In this document: piece after piece, positions 34,664 through 43,953 of the stretch
Layout: each line of letters opens with the position of its first letter
How positions within the stretch are numbered: the first letter of the stretch is position 1
Assembly: GCF_030373445.1 (NCBI RefSeq)
Contig: NZ_JAUCYU010000010.1
Location: forward strand, 1 to 64,000
Length of the DNA stretch: 64,000 nucleotides
From: Roseovarius sp.
GTDB lineage: Bacteria; Pseudomonadota; Alphaproteobacteria; Rhodobacterales; Rhodobacteraceae
Direction of reading: 5' to 3'
The notes under the pieces: model-generated
Databases searched by the model: none
What the model saw: the letters and a program-made list of their open reading frames with translations, nothing else
What the model was told of the DNA's origin: nothing
Translations under genes and position numbers: made by a program

Positions 34664-35744
34664 GTTGCTGAACGGACGTATCGAGCCGGGAAAAGGTCCG
34701 GTTTTCTGGATCGTAGGCGCGCTCCTGGTCATCGGAATGCTGTTTCTGCCGGGTCTTGTCGGACGATACACGCTCCTCAATTTCAATTCTTTCCTGTTGA
34801 TGGTGTTCCTGGCGACCGGTCTTGCCCTCCTTTGGGGGTTCTGCGGCGTGCTGAGCCTCGGTCAGTCGGCATTCTTCGGGATAGGAGGCTATGCCTACGG
34901 GATTGTCGCGATCAACCTCGCCGACAGCCCCTGGGCCTCGCTGGCCGGCGTTGCCGGTGGCATTGTCGCCGCGGTTGTCTTTGCCGCGCTTCTTGGATGG
35001 CTCACCTTCTACGGACACTTGCGAGGCGTCTACGTGAGCATCGTGACCCTCGTCGTCACCCTGGTGATAGAAAGCTTCCTCAACCAGACGGCGGGCCCGC
35101 AGTGGAAGATCGGCACCGCACATCTCGGCGGGAACAACGGCCTCGGTCGGTTCTCTGGTGCGGCCGAAAACATCCCCTCGCTCACGATCCCGACGGGCGG
35201 AGGGAATTCCCTGGTCATTTCAGGTTCGAGCCCGACGTTCTATTACGTTTTGATCGGTCTGATCGTATTCACGTATCTCCTGCTAAGGGCACTTGTGAAT
35301 TCTCGTTTCGGGGTCGCGCTCGCTGCCGTGCGCGAAGATCCGGACCGGGCCGAGACGCTTGGCTATGACATCCGGTTGCTCCAGTCGATGACCTTTTGTA
35401 TCGGTGCCGCTCTCGCAGCCATGTCGGGACTTCTGTACGTGGCCTGGGGCAACTTCATCACGCCTTCGGTGTTCGGCGTCACCGCCAACGTCCTGCCCGT
35501 GATCTGGGTCGCCGTCGCGGGCCGGAAGAGCCTCGCGGCCGCGATCCTCGGCGCCGTGGTTCTGCAATGGGGCGCTCAGCAACTGGCGATATCTGGCGGG
35601 GAATGGGCGTTGATCGTGCAGGGCGCGCTTCTTGTCCTTGTCGTACTGCTTTTGCCCGAAGGGCTTTTGTCGCTCCGGCAACAGTATTCAAGGATGCGCG
35701 ACGTCAGATCAAGCTCTCTGAAATCCCAATCCAGGCAGGGCTGA
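34656..35744 (+). CDS. amide ABC transporter permease (LivM/UrtC-like)
   Basis: A 362-residue permease. GLALLWGFCGVLSLGQSAFFGIGGYAYG and REDPDRAETLGYDIRLLQSMTFCIGAALAAMSG are the LivM hallmarks. It pairs with the upstream LivH-type permease. It is followed after 4 bp by the first ATPase gene. Confidence 0.9.
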   Translation: MRELLNGRIEPGKGPVFWIVGALLVIGMLFLPGLVGRYTLLNFNSFLLMVFLATGLALLWGFCGVLSLGQSAFFGIGGYAYGIVAINLADSPWASLAGVAGGIVAAVVFAALLGWLTFYGHLRGVYVSIVTLVVTLVIESFLNQTAGPQWKIGTAHLGGNNGLGRFSGAAENIPSLTIPTGGGNSLVISGSSPTFYYVLIGLIVFTYLLLRALVNSRFGVALAAVREDPDRAETLGYDIRLLQSMTFCIGAALAAMSGLLYVAWGNFITPSVFGVTANVLPVIWVAVAGRKSLAAAILGAVVLQWGAQQLAISGGEWALIVQGALLVLVVLLLPEGLLSLRQQYSRMRDVRSSSLKSQSRQG

Positions 35745-35748
35745 CGTC

Positions 35749-36477
35749 ATGTTGCTGAGCGTTGAAAAACTCTTCAAGAAATTCGGTGGCGTGGTGGCCT
35801 GCGACAATGTCGACTGGTCGATAGGTTCCGGCGAAACGCAATGCATCATAGGGCCCAATGGCGCCGGGAAAAGCACTTTCTTCCAACTGCTTACCGGCCG
35901 TCATGCGGCCGACCACGGGCGTATCATCTTCAAAGGCGGTGATATTTCCCGCCTTCCGCCCTTTGCGCGGGCGAACCGCGGCATCGCGATGAAGCCGCAA
36001 ACCCTGGGCGTCTTTCCGGAGCTGACGGTCGAGCACAATATGCGCCTGACGCTTCAGCGTCACATGTCAGGCGCCGCCTTGCGGGATGCGATCGAGGCGC
36101 GGCTCGCCGACCTCGATCTCGCGCATACATTGAACCGACAGGCGCGAGAGCTTTCTCACGGGCAGCGCCAGTGGCTTGGCCTCGGCATGGCGATCGGGTC
36201 AAACCCGGACCTTCTTCTGCTGGACGAGCCGACTGCCGGCATGTCCACCGCGGAAACGCAACGCACCGTGGACCTCATCCATCGCATAGGCGCGACGGGC
36301 ACCGCGGTGCTTGTCGTCGAACATGACATGGCTTTCGTGCGCCAGCTTGCTGTACCCACGACCGTTTTTCATCAGGGCCGCATCTTCGCCAGCGGCACGT
36401 TGTCCGACATCGAAACGAACCTCGATGTGCAACGCCTCTATCTAGGAAAGCAAGGGGTGGCGAAGCTCCGCAATTAA
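35749..36477 (+). CDS. amide ABC transporter ATP-binding protein (LivG/UrtD-like)
   Basis: A 242-residue ATPase: Walker A GPNGAGKST, signature LSHGQRQWLGLGM, Walker B LLLLDEPTAGMS and switch His in VVEHDMAF. The LSHGQ-type signature is shared with the ATPase at 19654, supporting operon duplication or common origin. It is separated from its partner ATPase by the acetamidase gene, an unusual arrangement. Confidence 0.9.
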   Translation: MLLSVEKLFKKFGGVVACDNVDWSIGSGETQCIIGPNGAGKSTFFQLLTGRHAADHGRIIFKGGDISRLPPFARANRGIAMKPQTLGVFPELTVEHNMRLTLQRHMSGAALRDAIEARLADLDLAHTLNRQARELSHGQRQWLGLGMAIGSNPDLLLLDEPTAGMSTAETQRTVDLIHRIGATGTAVLVVEHDMAFVRQLAVPTTVFHQGRIFASGTLSDIETNLDVQRLYLGKQGVAKLRN

Positions 36478-36489
36478 GGAACCGACAGG

Positions 36490-37476
36490 ATGAAGACCAT
36501 CAAGATAAACGAGGTTCAGAAGTACCTCCTCGATGCGCGGGACGAGCCGGTGCTACGCGTTGCCGCCGGCGAAACGTTCTGCGTGGAAACCGACGATGCG
36601 CTGACCGGCCTCGTACAGGACCTGAGCGACACGCCGAAAGTGCGTGACATGCAGGACGATCCACTCAGCAAGGAACTTTTGTCCTTCAACCCGCCCAAGC
36701 TGAACCCGGTCGTCGGCCCGATTTACGTCGAAGGTGCCGAACGGGGCGACGTGGTCGAAATCGAAATCGTGAGCGTCGAACCCTGGCGGTGGGGCTACAC
36801 CGGCATCTTGCCGAACAACGGCGCGTTGCGTGACAGCCATCGCTGGGGCGCCGAAGTGCGCGACCTGCACATCGAACTTATCGAACACGTGCCGGGCCCT
36901 TCCGGCTCCACCGCGGATGGCAAGGCGAAATACGGGGCGATCGAATGGGACCTTGATCCCTTTATCGGTACGCTCGCCGTGGCACCGGATCGTGAAGTCG
37001 TATCGTCCCTGACGGGCCAGGGCGATTTCTGCGGCAACATCGATTGCCGAGATATCCAGGCCGGCAACAAGATCCAGATCAATTGCAACCATGATGGCGC
37101 CCTGGTCTACGTGGGCGATTGCCATGGCGGCCAGGGCGATACCGAGTTTACCGTGCTTGCGGACGAAACCCGTGCGACCGTGAAGCTCAAGGTCAACGTG
37201 ATCAAGAACAAGAAGATACCGGGGGTGCGTATCGAGAAACCCGACAGTATCGTCGCCATCGGAATGGACCTGCCGCTCGACGAAGCCGTCTATTCTGCGG
37301 CGGACAACCTGATGCATTGGATGCAGGATGAGTACGGGATCAGTCCCCGCGATTCGTACCTTCGGTTCTCGGCTGACCCGGATTTCCGCGTGCGCACCTA
37401 CCAGATGGTCCGGGCGAGCATCAGCCACATCGCAGGTGCCGAGTACCCGAAGTCACGTCTCAAACCGGCCTTTTGA
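36490..37476 (+). CDS. acetamidase/formamidase family amidase
   Basis: A 328-residue protein of the FmdA/AmdA family, which hydrolyses formamide or acetamide to ammonia and the acid in the cytoplasm. Family landmarks include NPVVGPIYVEGAERGDVVEIEIVSVEP, GAIEWDLDPFIGTLAVAPD, and the metal/active-site region GNIDCRDIQAGNKIQINCNHDGALVYVGDCHGGQGDTEF. It lies between the two ATPase genes of the transporter operon, so uptake and hydrolysis should be co-expressed. It is somewhat shorter than FmdA of methylotrophs (about 400 residues). AAGGAACC precedes the ATG. Exact amide not determinable. Confidence 0.87.
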   Translation: MKTIKINEVQKYLLDARDEPVLRVAAGETFCVETDDALTGLVQDLSDTPKVRDMQDDPLSKELLSFNPPKLNPVVGPIYVEGAERGDVVEIEIVSVEPWRWGYTGILPNNGALRDSHRWGAEVRDLHIELIEHVPGPSGSTADGKAKYGAIEWDLDPFIGTLAVAPDREVVSSLTGQGDFCGNIDCRDIQAGNKIQINCNHDGALVYVGDCHGGQGDTEFTVLADETRATVKLKVNVIKNKKIPGVRIEKPDSIVAIGMDLPLDEAVYSAADNLMHWMQDEYGISPRDSYLRFSADPDFRVRTYQMVRASISHIAGAEYPKSRLKPAF

Positions 37477-37496
37477 TTGATCCCGAGGAGCCAGAC

Positions 37497-38192
37497 ATGC
37501 TCACCCTGACATCCGTTTATGCCGGCTATGATTCAACCCCGGTGCTTCACGATCTGACCTTCGAGGTGCGTCGCGGCGAAATCGCTGCGTTTATCGGAAG
37601 AAACGGTGTCGGGAAGACGACCCTGGCCCGCACCGTCATCGGCCTGATCAAGCCGACGCAGGGATCGATCTTGTTTGCAGACGAGGACGTGACCGGGCAA
37701 CCCGCCCGGTCGCGTGCCCGCAAGGGGGTCGGCTATGTTCCGCAGGGTCGGGGGATATTCGGCGACCTGACGGTGGAGGACAATCTCAAGCTTGGCCGGA
37801 CGATCGGCCCGCTTGCGCCACGCCCGCTGGAATATGCCTATGACATGTTTCCGATACTTGGCGAACGCCGGTCGCAGATCGCCGGCACGATGTCGGGTGG
37901 CCAGCAGCAACAATTGGCGATTGCCCGCGCACTGATCGGTCAGCCCGATCTTCTGCTTCTGGACGAGCCGTCGGACGGAATCCAACCGAATATCGTCGAA
38001 CAGATCGGCGAATTGTGTACGAAGCTCAACCGGGACGAGGGGCTTACGATCTGCCTTATCGAGCAAAACGTCGACCTCATCACCTCGTGCGCGCACCGCT
38101 GCCTGCTGCTGGAGAAAGGCCAGATCACGCAACGATTCTCGCCTGACAAGTTGCAGGATCCGGAAGTGGCGAGAATGGCGCTGGCTATCTAG
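37497..38192 (+). CDS. amide ABC transporter ATP-binding protein (LivF/UrtE-like)
   Basis: A 231-residue ATPase with Walker A GRNGVGKTT, signature MSGGQQQQLAIAR, Walker B LLLLDEPSDGIQPN and Gln in place of the switch His (CLIEQNVDL), all as in the ATPase at 20405. I chose ATG 37497 (MLTLTSVYAGYD), preceded by GAGGAG. Last gene of the operon; the LysR gene converges on it. Confidence 0.9.
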   Translation: MLTLTSVYAGYDSTPVLHDLTFEVRRGEIAAFIGRNGVGKTTLARTVIGLIKPTQGSILFADEDVTGQPARSRARKGVGYVPQGRGIFGDLTVEDNLKLGRTIGPLAPRPLEYAYDMFPILGERRSQIAGTMSGGQQQQLAIARALIGQPDLLLLDEPSDGIQPNIVEQIGELCTKLNRDEGLTICLIEQNVDLITSCAHRCLLLEKGQITQRFSPDKLQDPEVARMALAI

Positions 38193-38238
38193 GTGGCGCT
38201 GCCGGAGCGAGGGGCAGATCGCCGGTCGCTGCGTCCGT

Positions 38239-39189
38239 TCACGATGTCCCCGGCTTGCGCACCACCTCGTCGACGTAGCTTTGCCAGCGTGTCGCGAATT
38301 CGTGGGCCAGGCGAGACGGCGGGCGCTGTTGCGGGGTGATCAGGGCATAATCGAAGGGCACGGCCGGGTCGAACCTGACGAAGCTTATCGCCCCGTTCTG
38401 CCGGTTCTGCTGCCGGTAGCTTTCCGCGCTGAGGGGGTCGACGATCGCGCAGACCTGGCCGGCTTCGACGAAATGCAGAAGGGGCAGGAAATACTGTGCA
38501 TCGACCCGCAGGTTGAACGTGGCGCCGCAGGCGTCGAACGCCGCCCGGGTCCTGGTCACCGTCGAATGCCCGGGTTGCAGCGTGCCCATCGGCTGCCCGT
38601 CGAGATCGCGCGGGGTGACGACCTCGAGACCGGCCAGGGGATGGCCGGTGGGCAGGGCGCAGACGCAGTCGCAGGTCGTGGCGACGCTGCGGAACAGCTC
38701 GTCTGACAGGGAGTTCGACATGATCTCGCCGGCGCCGAGATCGCAAAAGCCGATATCGAAACTCTGTGCCGCGACGAGGTTCAGGATCTGGGGCGAGCTG
38801 CGGGTCGACAGGGTCACGCGGATGTCGGGGGTGCCATGGGTGAACCGGCTTACGAAGGCGGGCAGGAGATAGGCCGAGGGCCCCGGCATCGCGACGATGC
38901 GCAGCGACCCCCGGACGCGGTCGCGCATACCTTCCATGTTGGCACGGGCTGCCGACAGCCTGTTCAGCACGTCGGTCGCCTCGGACAGCAGGTAGCGCGC
39001 TTCCGGAACGGGCACGAGACGGCGGCCGTCGCGGTGAAACAGGTCCATGCCGAGACTGTCTTCCAGCGCCTTGAGGGCGGCGCTGACGGCCGGCTGCGTG
39101 CGGTGAAGGTTGCGAGCCGCGGCGCTCATCGAGCCGGTGTTCATGATCTCGCGGAAGACGGCCAGTTGCTGCAGGTTCATGTGCGCCAT
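38239..39189 (-). CDS. LysR family transcriptional regulator
   Basis: A 316-residue regulator. Residues 5-65 are the LysR winged helix (LQQLAVFREIMNTGSMSAAARNLHRTQPAVSAALKALEDSLGMDLFHRDGRRLVP). The rest is the two-lobed effector domain (IVAMPGPSAYLLPAFVSRFT). It resembles GcvA/NocR-like regulators of amino-acid catabolism. It is divergent from the TAXI-TRAP operon across a 139-bp AT-rich region and probably activates it in response to the transported compound. Confidence 0.88.
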   Translation of the reverse strand: MAHMNLQQLAVFREIMNTGSMSAAARNLHRTQPAVSAALKALEDSLGMDLFHRDGRRLVPVPEARYLLSEATDVLNRLSAARANMEGMRDRVRGSLRIVAMPGPSAYLLPAFVSRFTHGTPDIRVTLSTRSSPQILNLVAAQSFDIGFCDLGAGEIMSNSLSDELFRSVATTCDCVCALPTGHPLAGLEVVTPRDLDGQPMGTLQPGHSTVTRTRAAFDACGATFNLRVDAQYFLPLLHFVEAGQVCAIVDPLSAESYRQQNRQNGAISFVRFDPAVPFDYALITPQQRPPSRLAHEFATRWQSYVDEVVRKPGTS

Positions 39190-39328
39190 TCATATAAGGA
39201 AAATTTTGCAAATCAAACATATTTCAAATTTGTATTTATTCATATGCTGGTTTCTTATCGCTCCTGTCATTCTGAAAACCAGTGGACGGGCCGATGCCCG
39301 GACCACGCAACAAACGGGGAGCTATCAT
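39190..39328. promoter_or_regulatory. divergent AT-rich promoter region, LysR gene and TRAP operon
   Basis: The first 70 bp are strikingly AT-rich for this genome and include the palindrome CAAATTTG (39225-39232) and several T-N11-A arrangements, the loose LysR-box signature. No single site can be singled out. Confidence 0.45.
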
Positions 39329-40339
39329 ATGACATTCTTGGCAAGGTTGACCTGCACGGCACTGGCCACGGTCATGACTGCCGGCCTGGCTGCCGCGCAG
39401 GAACCGACCTTTTTCCGGATCGGAACGGGAAGCGCCGGCGGCACCTATTTTCCCATTGGCGGGACCATCGCGAACGGCATTTCCTCGCCTCCGGGTTCGC
39501 GCCCCTGCGAGGAGGGTGGCCAGTGCGGCGTGCCCGGCCTGATCGCCATCGCGCAGTCGACCACCGCGTCGGTCTTCAACAACACCGCCGTGCAGAACGG
39601 CGAGCTCGAGGCCGGCATGGCCGCGGCCGACGTGACGCGTTCGATGTACCTGGGCGAGGGCAAGTTCGACGGCAAGCCGCATGAAAAGCTGCGGATCGTC
39701 GCGAACCTCTACCCGGAAGACCTGCATCTCGTCCTGCCGGAAGGCGCCTCGATCGAGAGTCTGGCGGACCTCGAGGGCAAGCGGGTCGGCATCGCACAGG
39801 CCGGTTCGGGCACGCAGGTCGCCGTGCTGCAGATGCTCGAGAAATGGGGCGTCAACCGCGACAACATCGAAGAGGCCGAGCTGAACAACAGCCAGTCGGC
39901 CGAGCGGCTGGCCGACGGTCAGCTCGATGCCTATTTCTACGCCGCGGGCTGGCCGGTTTCCGCCATGGTGCAGCTGGCCACGACCAAGGGCATGGAACTG
40001 CACAGCTTCACCGAAGAGGACCTGGCCACCATCAACGAGGCCGTCCCCGCCTATATTCCGTCGAGCATTCCTGCCGATGTCTACGAGGGGATCGACTACG
40101 AGGTGAAAACCCCGGCGGTCTCGGCCCTGCTGGTCGTGTCGTCGGACCTGAGCGAAGAGCTGGTCTACGGGATCACCAAGGCGCTTTGGAACGACAACAC
40201 CCGCACCCTGCTCGACAATGGCCATGCCAAGGGCAAGCAGGTCACGGCCGATACCGCGCTTGACGGGATCGAGGCGCTTGGCGTGCCGCTGCATCCGGGG
40301 GCCGAGAAATACTACGAGGAAGCGGGCCTGCTCGAGTAG
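39329..40339 (+). CDS. TAXI family TRAP transporter solute-binding protein
   Basis: A 336-residue exported protein. A signal peptide (residues 1-23, ending LAAAQ) precedes FFRIGTGSAGGTYFPIGGTIANGIS, the TAXI-family start (iGtg..GG.Yyp.G). It captures a substrate in the periplasm for the fused TRAP permease encoded 95 bp downstream. TAXI systems commonly carry C4/C5 dicarboxylates or amino acids such as glutamate. The downstream D-amino-acid dehydrogenase-like gene points to an amino acid here, as an inference. Confidence 0.9.
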   Translation: MTFLARLTCTALATVMTAGLAAAQEPTFFRIGTGSAGGTYFPIGGTIANGISSPPGSRPCEEGGQCGVPGLIAIAQSTTASVFNNTAVQNGELEAGMAAADVTRSMYLGEGKFDGKPHEKLRIVANLYPEDLHLVLPEGASIESLADLEGKRVGIAQAGSGTQVAVLQMLEKWGVNRDNIEEAELNNSQSAERLADGQLDAYFYAAGWPVSAMVQLATTKGMELHSFTEEDLATINEAVPAYIPSSIPADVYEGIDYEVKTPAVSALLVVSSDLSEELVYGITKALWNDNTRTLLDNGHAKGKQVTADTALDGIEALGVPLHPGAEKYYEEAGLLE

Positions 40340-40434
40340 GGCGCGGCTTGAGCTGACCCGAGATCACCGGGCGGCGGGCCAGCGACGCCGGCCGCCCGGA
40401 CCATCATTTCCAGTCGAACGCGAAAGGGCAGGCC

Positions 40435-42648
40435 ATGCCGAAGAGTGGCGCGCAGGACACGCACGACCGGTCCGCCGAGGACCTGGCCGAGATCGAGCAG
40501 AAGTTCGACGAGGGCGCGGCCACCCGCACCGTCGCACCGGCCTTCGGGTACTTCCTGCGATATGTCGCCCTTGCCTTCGCGACCTACCATTACCTTACCG
40601 CCGGTTTCGCGCTGCCGCCGGATTTCTGGCACATGGGCTGGCACCTGTCCGGCCTCTTCATCCTGACCTACGCGCTGTTCCCCATGGTCAAGACGAAGAC
40701 TTCCTTCGACCTGAACACCGGGGCGCTGCGGCTTGGCGGGGTGCCGTATCTGGATATCCTGCTGATGATCCTCGGCACCGCGTCGGCGCTTTATCTCGGC
40801 TTCGCCTGGCGGGGGATCCCGTGGCTGGGGATCGAGGAACAGACGTTCCGGATGGGCAACCCCAACACCTATGACATGGTGTTCGGCTGCATCCTGATCC
40901 TGCTGGTGCTGGATATCGCGCGGCGCACGCTGGGCTGGATCCTGCCGCTGATCATCTGCGTCTTCATCTCCTACGCGCTGTTCGGGCCGGTCTTTCCCGG
41001 GCTGCTTCAGCATCCGGGCGTCAACTTCAGGACGTTCGTCAGCTCGATGTATTTCCCGCAGGAGGGGATTTTCGGCGTCACGCTCTGGGTGGTGTCGACC
41101 ATCGTCTTCCACTTCGTGCTGTTCGGGGTGATCGCCCAGCGGACGGGGCTGGGACAGCTTTTCATCGACAGCGCCACGATCCTGGCGGGGCGGTATACCG
41201 GCGGGCCGGCCAAGGTGTCTGTCGTGTCCTCGGCCTTCTTCGGCACGATCTCGGGCTCTTCGGTGGCCAACACCGTATCGACCGGCGCCTTGACCATCCC
41301 CAACATGAAGCGACTGGGCTACCCGGGCCATTTCGCGGGCGGAGTCGAGGCCGCGGCGTCGGCCGGCGGGCAGATCACGCCGCCGATCATGGGCGCGGCG
41401 GCCTTCATCATGGCCGAGTTCCTCGAGGTGCCGTACACCACCATCGTCATCGCCGCGATCTTTCCGGCCCTGCTGCATTACGTGGGCGTCTTTGCCGTCG
41501 TCCACCTGATGGCGCGCCGGCTTGGCCTGCAGGGGCTGGCCAGGGACAAGCTGCCGCAGTTCAAGGCGGTCTGGAGCCAGGGCTGGGCCAACGTGGTGCC
41601 GCTGATCGGCCTGCTGCTGGTGCTGTTCGCGGGGTATACGCCCTACATGTCGGCCTTCTGCGGCATCTCGTTGGCCATCGTCGCGGGCATGTCGCGGATC
41701 AGGCAGCCGCTGACGCTGATCTATTCGGCGGGGTTCATCGCATTCGTCCTGTGGAAATACCTGAATGGCGGGTTCGAGATGGGGATGTCTGCCATGCTGA
41801 TCGCGGGCGCGGTGCTGGCCACGCTGAACCCGCAGCCGCGCACCAGCCTGCGGGAGATGGCCGACACGTTCGAGACCGGGGTGAAATACGCGCTCGCGGT
41901 CGGGGCGGCGGCGGCGGCCGTGGGGATCGTGATCGGCGTCATCAACACCACCGGTGTCGGCTTTCGCATCGGGTTCATGGTGACGCAGGCGGCGACGAAC
42001 CTCGGCACCGATCTTCATGGCCTGTTCAGCCTCGGCACGTGGGAGCTGTTCACGGTCGAGGACCTGACATTGTTCATCAGCCTCGTCTTCATCGCGCTGG
42101 CCTGTATCCTGATGGGGGCAGGGGTGCCGACGACGGCTCTTTACATCATGCTGGTGTCGGTGGCGCAGCCCGCGCTGGCGCAGCTGGGCATTCCGCCGAT
42201 CGCCAGCCACATGTTCGTGCTGTATTACGGGGTCGTTGCGGAGATCACGCCGCCGGTCTGTACATCGGCCTATGCCGCCGCCGCCATCGCCGGCTCGAAC
42301 CCGTTCCGCACCGGGATATCGGCCTTCACGCTGGGGCTGGGCAAGGTGGTGGCCCCCATGGCGTTCGTTTATGCGCCTGTTCTGCTTTTCGTGTCCGAGG
42401 CCGGGTTCGATTTCTGGCAGTTCACCTACACGGCGGCCAGTTGCATCTTCGGGGTGATCTGCCTGTCGGCGGCGGTGGTCGGCTACTGGCTGGTGCCGAT
42501 GGGGGCGGTGTTCCGGTGCATGATGGCGCTGGCCGGGCTGGTGTTCATCGCGCCCTCGCTCGAGGCGGATCTCGTGGCGCTGATCATCGCCGCGCCCGCG
42601 CTGGTCAGCCAGGTGATCCATCGTGGCCGATCGGCGCAGGCGGCCTGA
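40435..42648 (+). CDS. TRAP transporter fused permease (DctQM-type, TAXI family)
   Basis: A 737-residue inner-membrane protein combining the small (four-helix) and large (about 12-helix) TRAP permease subunits, as usual for TAXI systems. Residues 1-60 are cytoplasmic and acidic. Typical DctM-like segments include GTISGSSVANTVSTGALTIP, EAAASAGGQITPPIMGAAAF and GAGVPTTALYIMLV. It is driven by Na+ or H+ gradients. 5 bp separate it from the flavoenzyme gene. Confidence 0.92.
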   Translation: MPKSGAQDTHDRSAEDLAEIEQKFDEGAATRTVAPAFGYFLRYVALAFATYHYLTAGFALPPDFWHMGWHLSGLFILTYALFPMVKTKTSFDLNTGALRLGGVPYLDILLMILGTASALYLGFAWRGIPWLGIEEQTFRMGNPNTYDMVFGCILILLVLDIARRTLGWILPLIICVFISYALFGPVFPGLLQHPGVNFRTFVSSMYFPQEGIFGVTLWVVSTIVFHFVLFGVIAQRTGLGQLFIDSATILAGRYTGGPAKVSVVSSAFFGTISGSSVANTVSTGALTIPNMKRLGYPGHFAGGVEAAASAGGQITPPIMGAAAFIMAEFLEVPYTTIVIAAIFPALLHYVGVFAVVHLMARRLGLQGLARDKLPQFKAVWSQGWANVVPLIGLLLVLFAGYTPYMSAFCGISLAIVAGMSRIRQPLTLIYSAGFIAFVLWKYLNGGFEMGMSAMLIAGAVLATLNPQPRTSLREMADTFETGVKYALAVGAAAAAVGIVIGVINTTGVGFRIGFMVTQAATNLGTDLHGLFSLGTWELFTVEDLTLFISLVFIALACILMGAGVPTTALYIMLVSVAQPALAQLGIPPIASHMFVLYYGVVAEITPPVCTSAYAAAAIAGSNPFRTGISAFTLGLGKVVAPMAFVYAPVLLFVSEAGFDFWQFTYTAASCIFGVICLSAAVVGYWLVPMGAVFRCMMALAGLVFIAPSLEADLVALIIAAPALVSQVIHRGRSAQAA

Positions 42649-42652
42649 CCCG

Positions 42653-43891
42653 ATGCAGCCGGAGGTGACAATTCTCGGGGCCGGCATCGTCGGCATCTTC
42701 ACGGGCCTTGCGCTGGCCGAGCGCGGGGTGCGCGTGCGCCTGATCGACCGGGGTGAGCCGGGGCAGGCCACGTCCTTCGGCAATGCCGGCGTGATCTCTC
42801 CGTGGTCGGTGATACCGCAATCCGTGCCGGGCCTGTGGAAGAAGGTTCCGGGCTGGCTGCTCGATCCCCTGGGGCCTGTCACCGTCAGGCCAGGCTACCT
42901 GCCGCGGGTGGCGGGGTGGGGGCTTCGGTTCCTTGCGCAGGGCCGCGAGGACCGGGTGCGCGAGGTGTCGGGGGCGATGTCATTGCTGAACGCGGATTGC
43001 GTGACGCTTTATCGCCATTTCCTGAAAGGCACCGGCCACGAAGACCTGGTTCGCGACAGCTATTACGTTCACGCGTTCCGCGATGGCAGCGCGGCCCGTC
43101 TCGACACGCTGGAGAATACCCTGCGGCGGGAGGCCGGCGCGGAGCTTGAGCGGATCGAGAGGGCGGAGCTGCAGCGGCTGGAGCCGGCGCTTTCGCCCGA
43201 TTTCGAGGCGGCGATCGTGATCAAGGGGCAGGCGCGCGCCTTGTCGCCCGGTCGTGTCGGCAAGGCCCTGTGCGACAAGCTGCGCGGTATGGGCGGCGAG
43301 GTCATCACGGCGGAGATCCGGAGCCTGCGGCCGGTGGAGGCTGGCGGGTGGCTGTGCGTCACGGACGCCGGAGAGTTCACCTCGCCCCGGCTGGTGCTGG
43401 CGATGGGCGCCTGGTCGGCCGAGCTGCTTCGGCCCCTTGGGATTCGCATCCCGCTGCAATCCGAGCGCGGCTACCACGTGTCGTTTACCGATCCCGGCAT
43501 CACTCTCAACAACTCGGTCATGGACGTGGACCGGAAATACGTGGCCTCGAGCATGGAAGACGGGCTGCGGGTCGCCGGGACGGCCGAGTTCTCGGGCCTT
43601 GATGCCCCCGTGAACCAGAAGCGGCTCGATGGGTTGGTCACGCTGGCAAAAAGCCTGTCGCCCGATCTGAACGCCAGCGACTACACCACCTGGTCGGGCC
43701 AGCGGCCGAGCCTGCCCGACAGCCTGCCCTGCATCGGCGAACCGGAGGGGTTTCCCGGCCTGATCACTGCGTTCGGCCATGGGCATTGCGGGCTGATGAT
43801 GGCGCCGAAGACCGGCCGGATCGTCGCGGATATCGCGACGGGACAGCCCGTGAACCATGACCTGAGCGCTTTCAGCCCGGACCGGTTCTAA
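42653..43891 (+). CDS. FAD-dependent oxidoreductase, D-amino-acid dehydrogenase (DadA)-like
   Basis: A 412-residue flavoprotein of the DAO superfamily. The FAD-binding fingerprint is VTILGAGIVGIFTGLALAERGVRVRLID at the N-terminus. The segment GQATSFGNAGVISPWSVIPQSVPGLWKKVPGWL is characteristic of DadA-like dehydrogenases (T S.aNAG.i.p....P...P). GQRPSLPDSLPCIGE closes the FAD site. It would oxidise a D-amino or imino acid and pass electrons to the membrane chain. I chose ATG 42653; an upstream GTG overlaps the permease gene. Probably acts on the compound brought in by the adjacent TRAP system. Confidence 0.85.
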   Translation: MQPEVTILGAGIVGIFTGLALAERGVRVRLIDRGEPGQATSFGNAGVISPWSVIPQSVPGLWKKVPGWLLDPLGPVTVRPGYLPRVAGWGLRFLAQGREDRVREVSGAMSLLNADCVTLYRHFLKGTGHEDLVRDSYYVHAFRDGSAARLDTLENTLRREAGAELERIERAELQRLEPALSPDFEAAIVIKGQARALSPGRVGKALCDKLRGMGGEVITAEIRSLRPVEAGGWLCVTDAGEFTSPRLVLAMGAWSAELLRPLGIRIPLQSERGYHVSFTDPGITLNNSVMDVDRKYVASSMEDGLRVAGTAEFSGLDAPVNQKRLDGLVTLAKSLSPDLNASDYTTWSGQRPSLPDSLPCIGEPEGFPGLITAFGHGHCGLMMAPKTGRIVADIATGQPVNHDLSAFSPDRF

Positions 43892-43914
43892 CCGCCAGGA
43901 CTGTAATGCGGGGT

Positions 43915-43936
43915 GGTGGCGACGGCCGCCGCCACC
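43915..43936. terminator. hairpin between convergent dadA-like and cysA genes
   Basis: Arms GGTGGCG (43915-43921) and CGCCACC (43930-43936) form a 7-bp GC-rich stem in the 62-bp gap between convergent genes. There is no T-run. Confidence 0.5.
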
Positions 43937-43953
43937 TGGCGCCCCGGGTTGCC

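Noticed and set aside
40312..42882. long minus-strand open frame opposite the TRAP permease
   Set aside because: It translates to a His/Arg/Asp-rich sequence without fold signatures, a typical mirror of a hydrophobic GC-rich gene.
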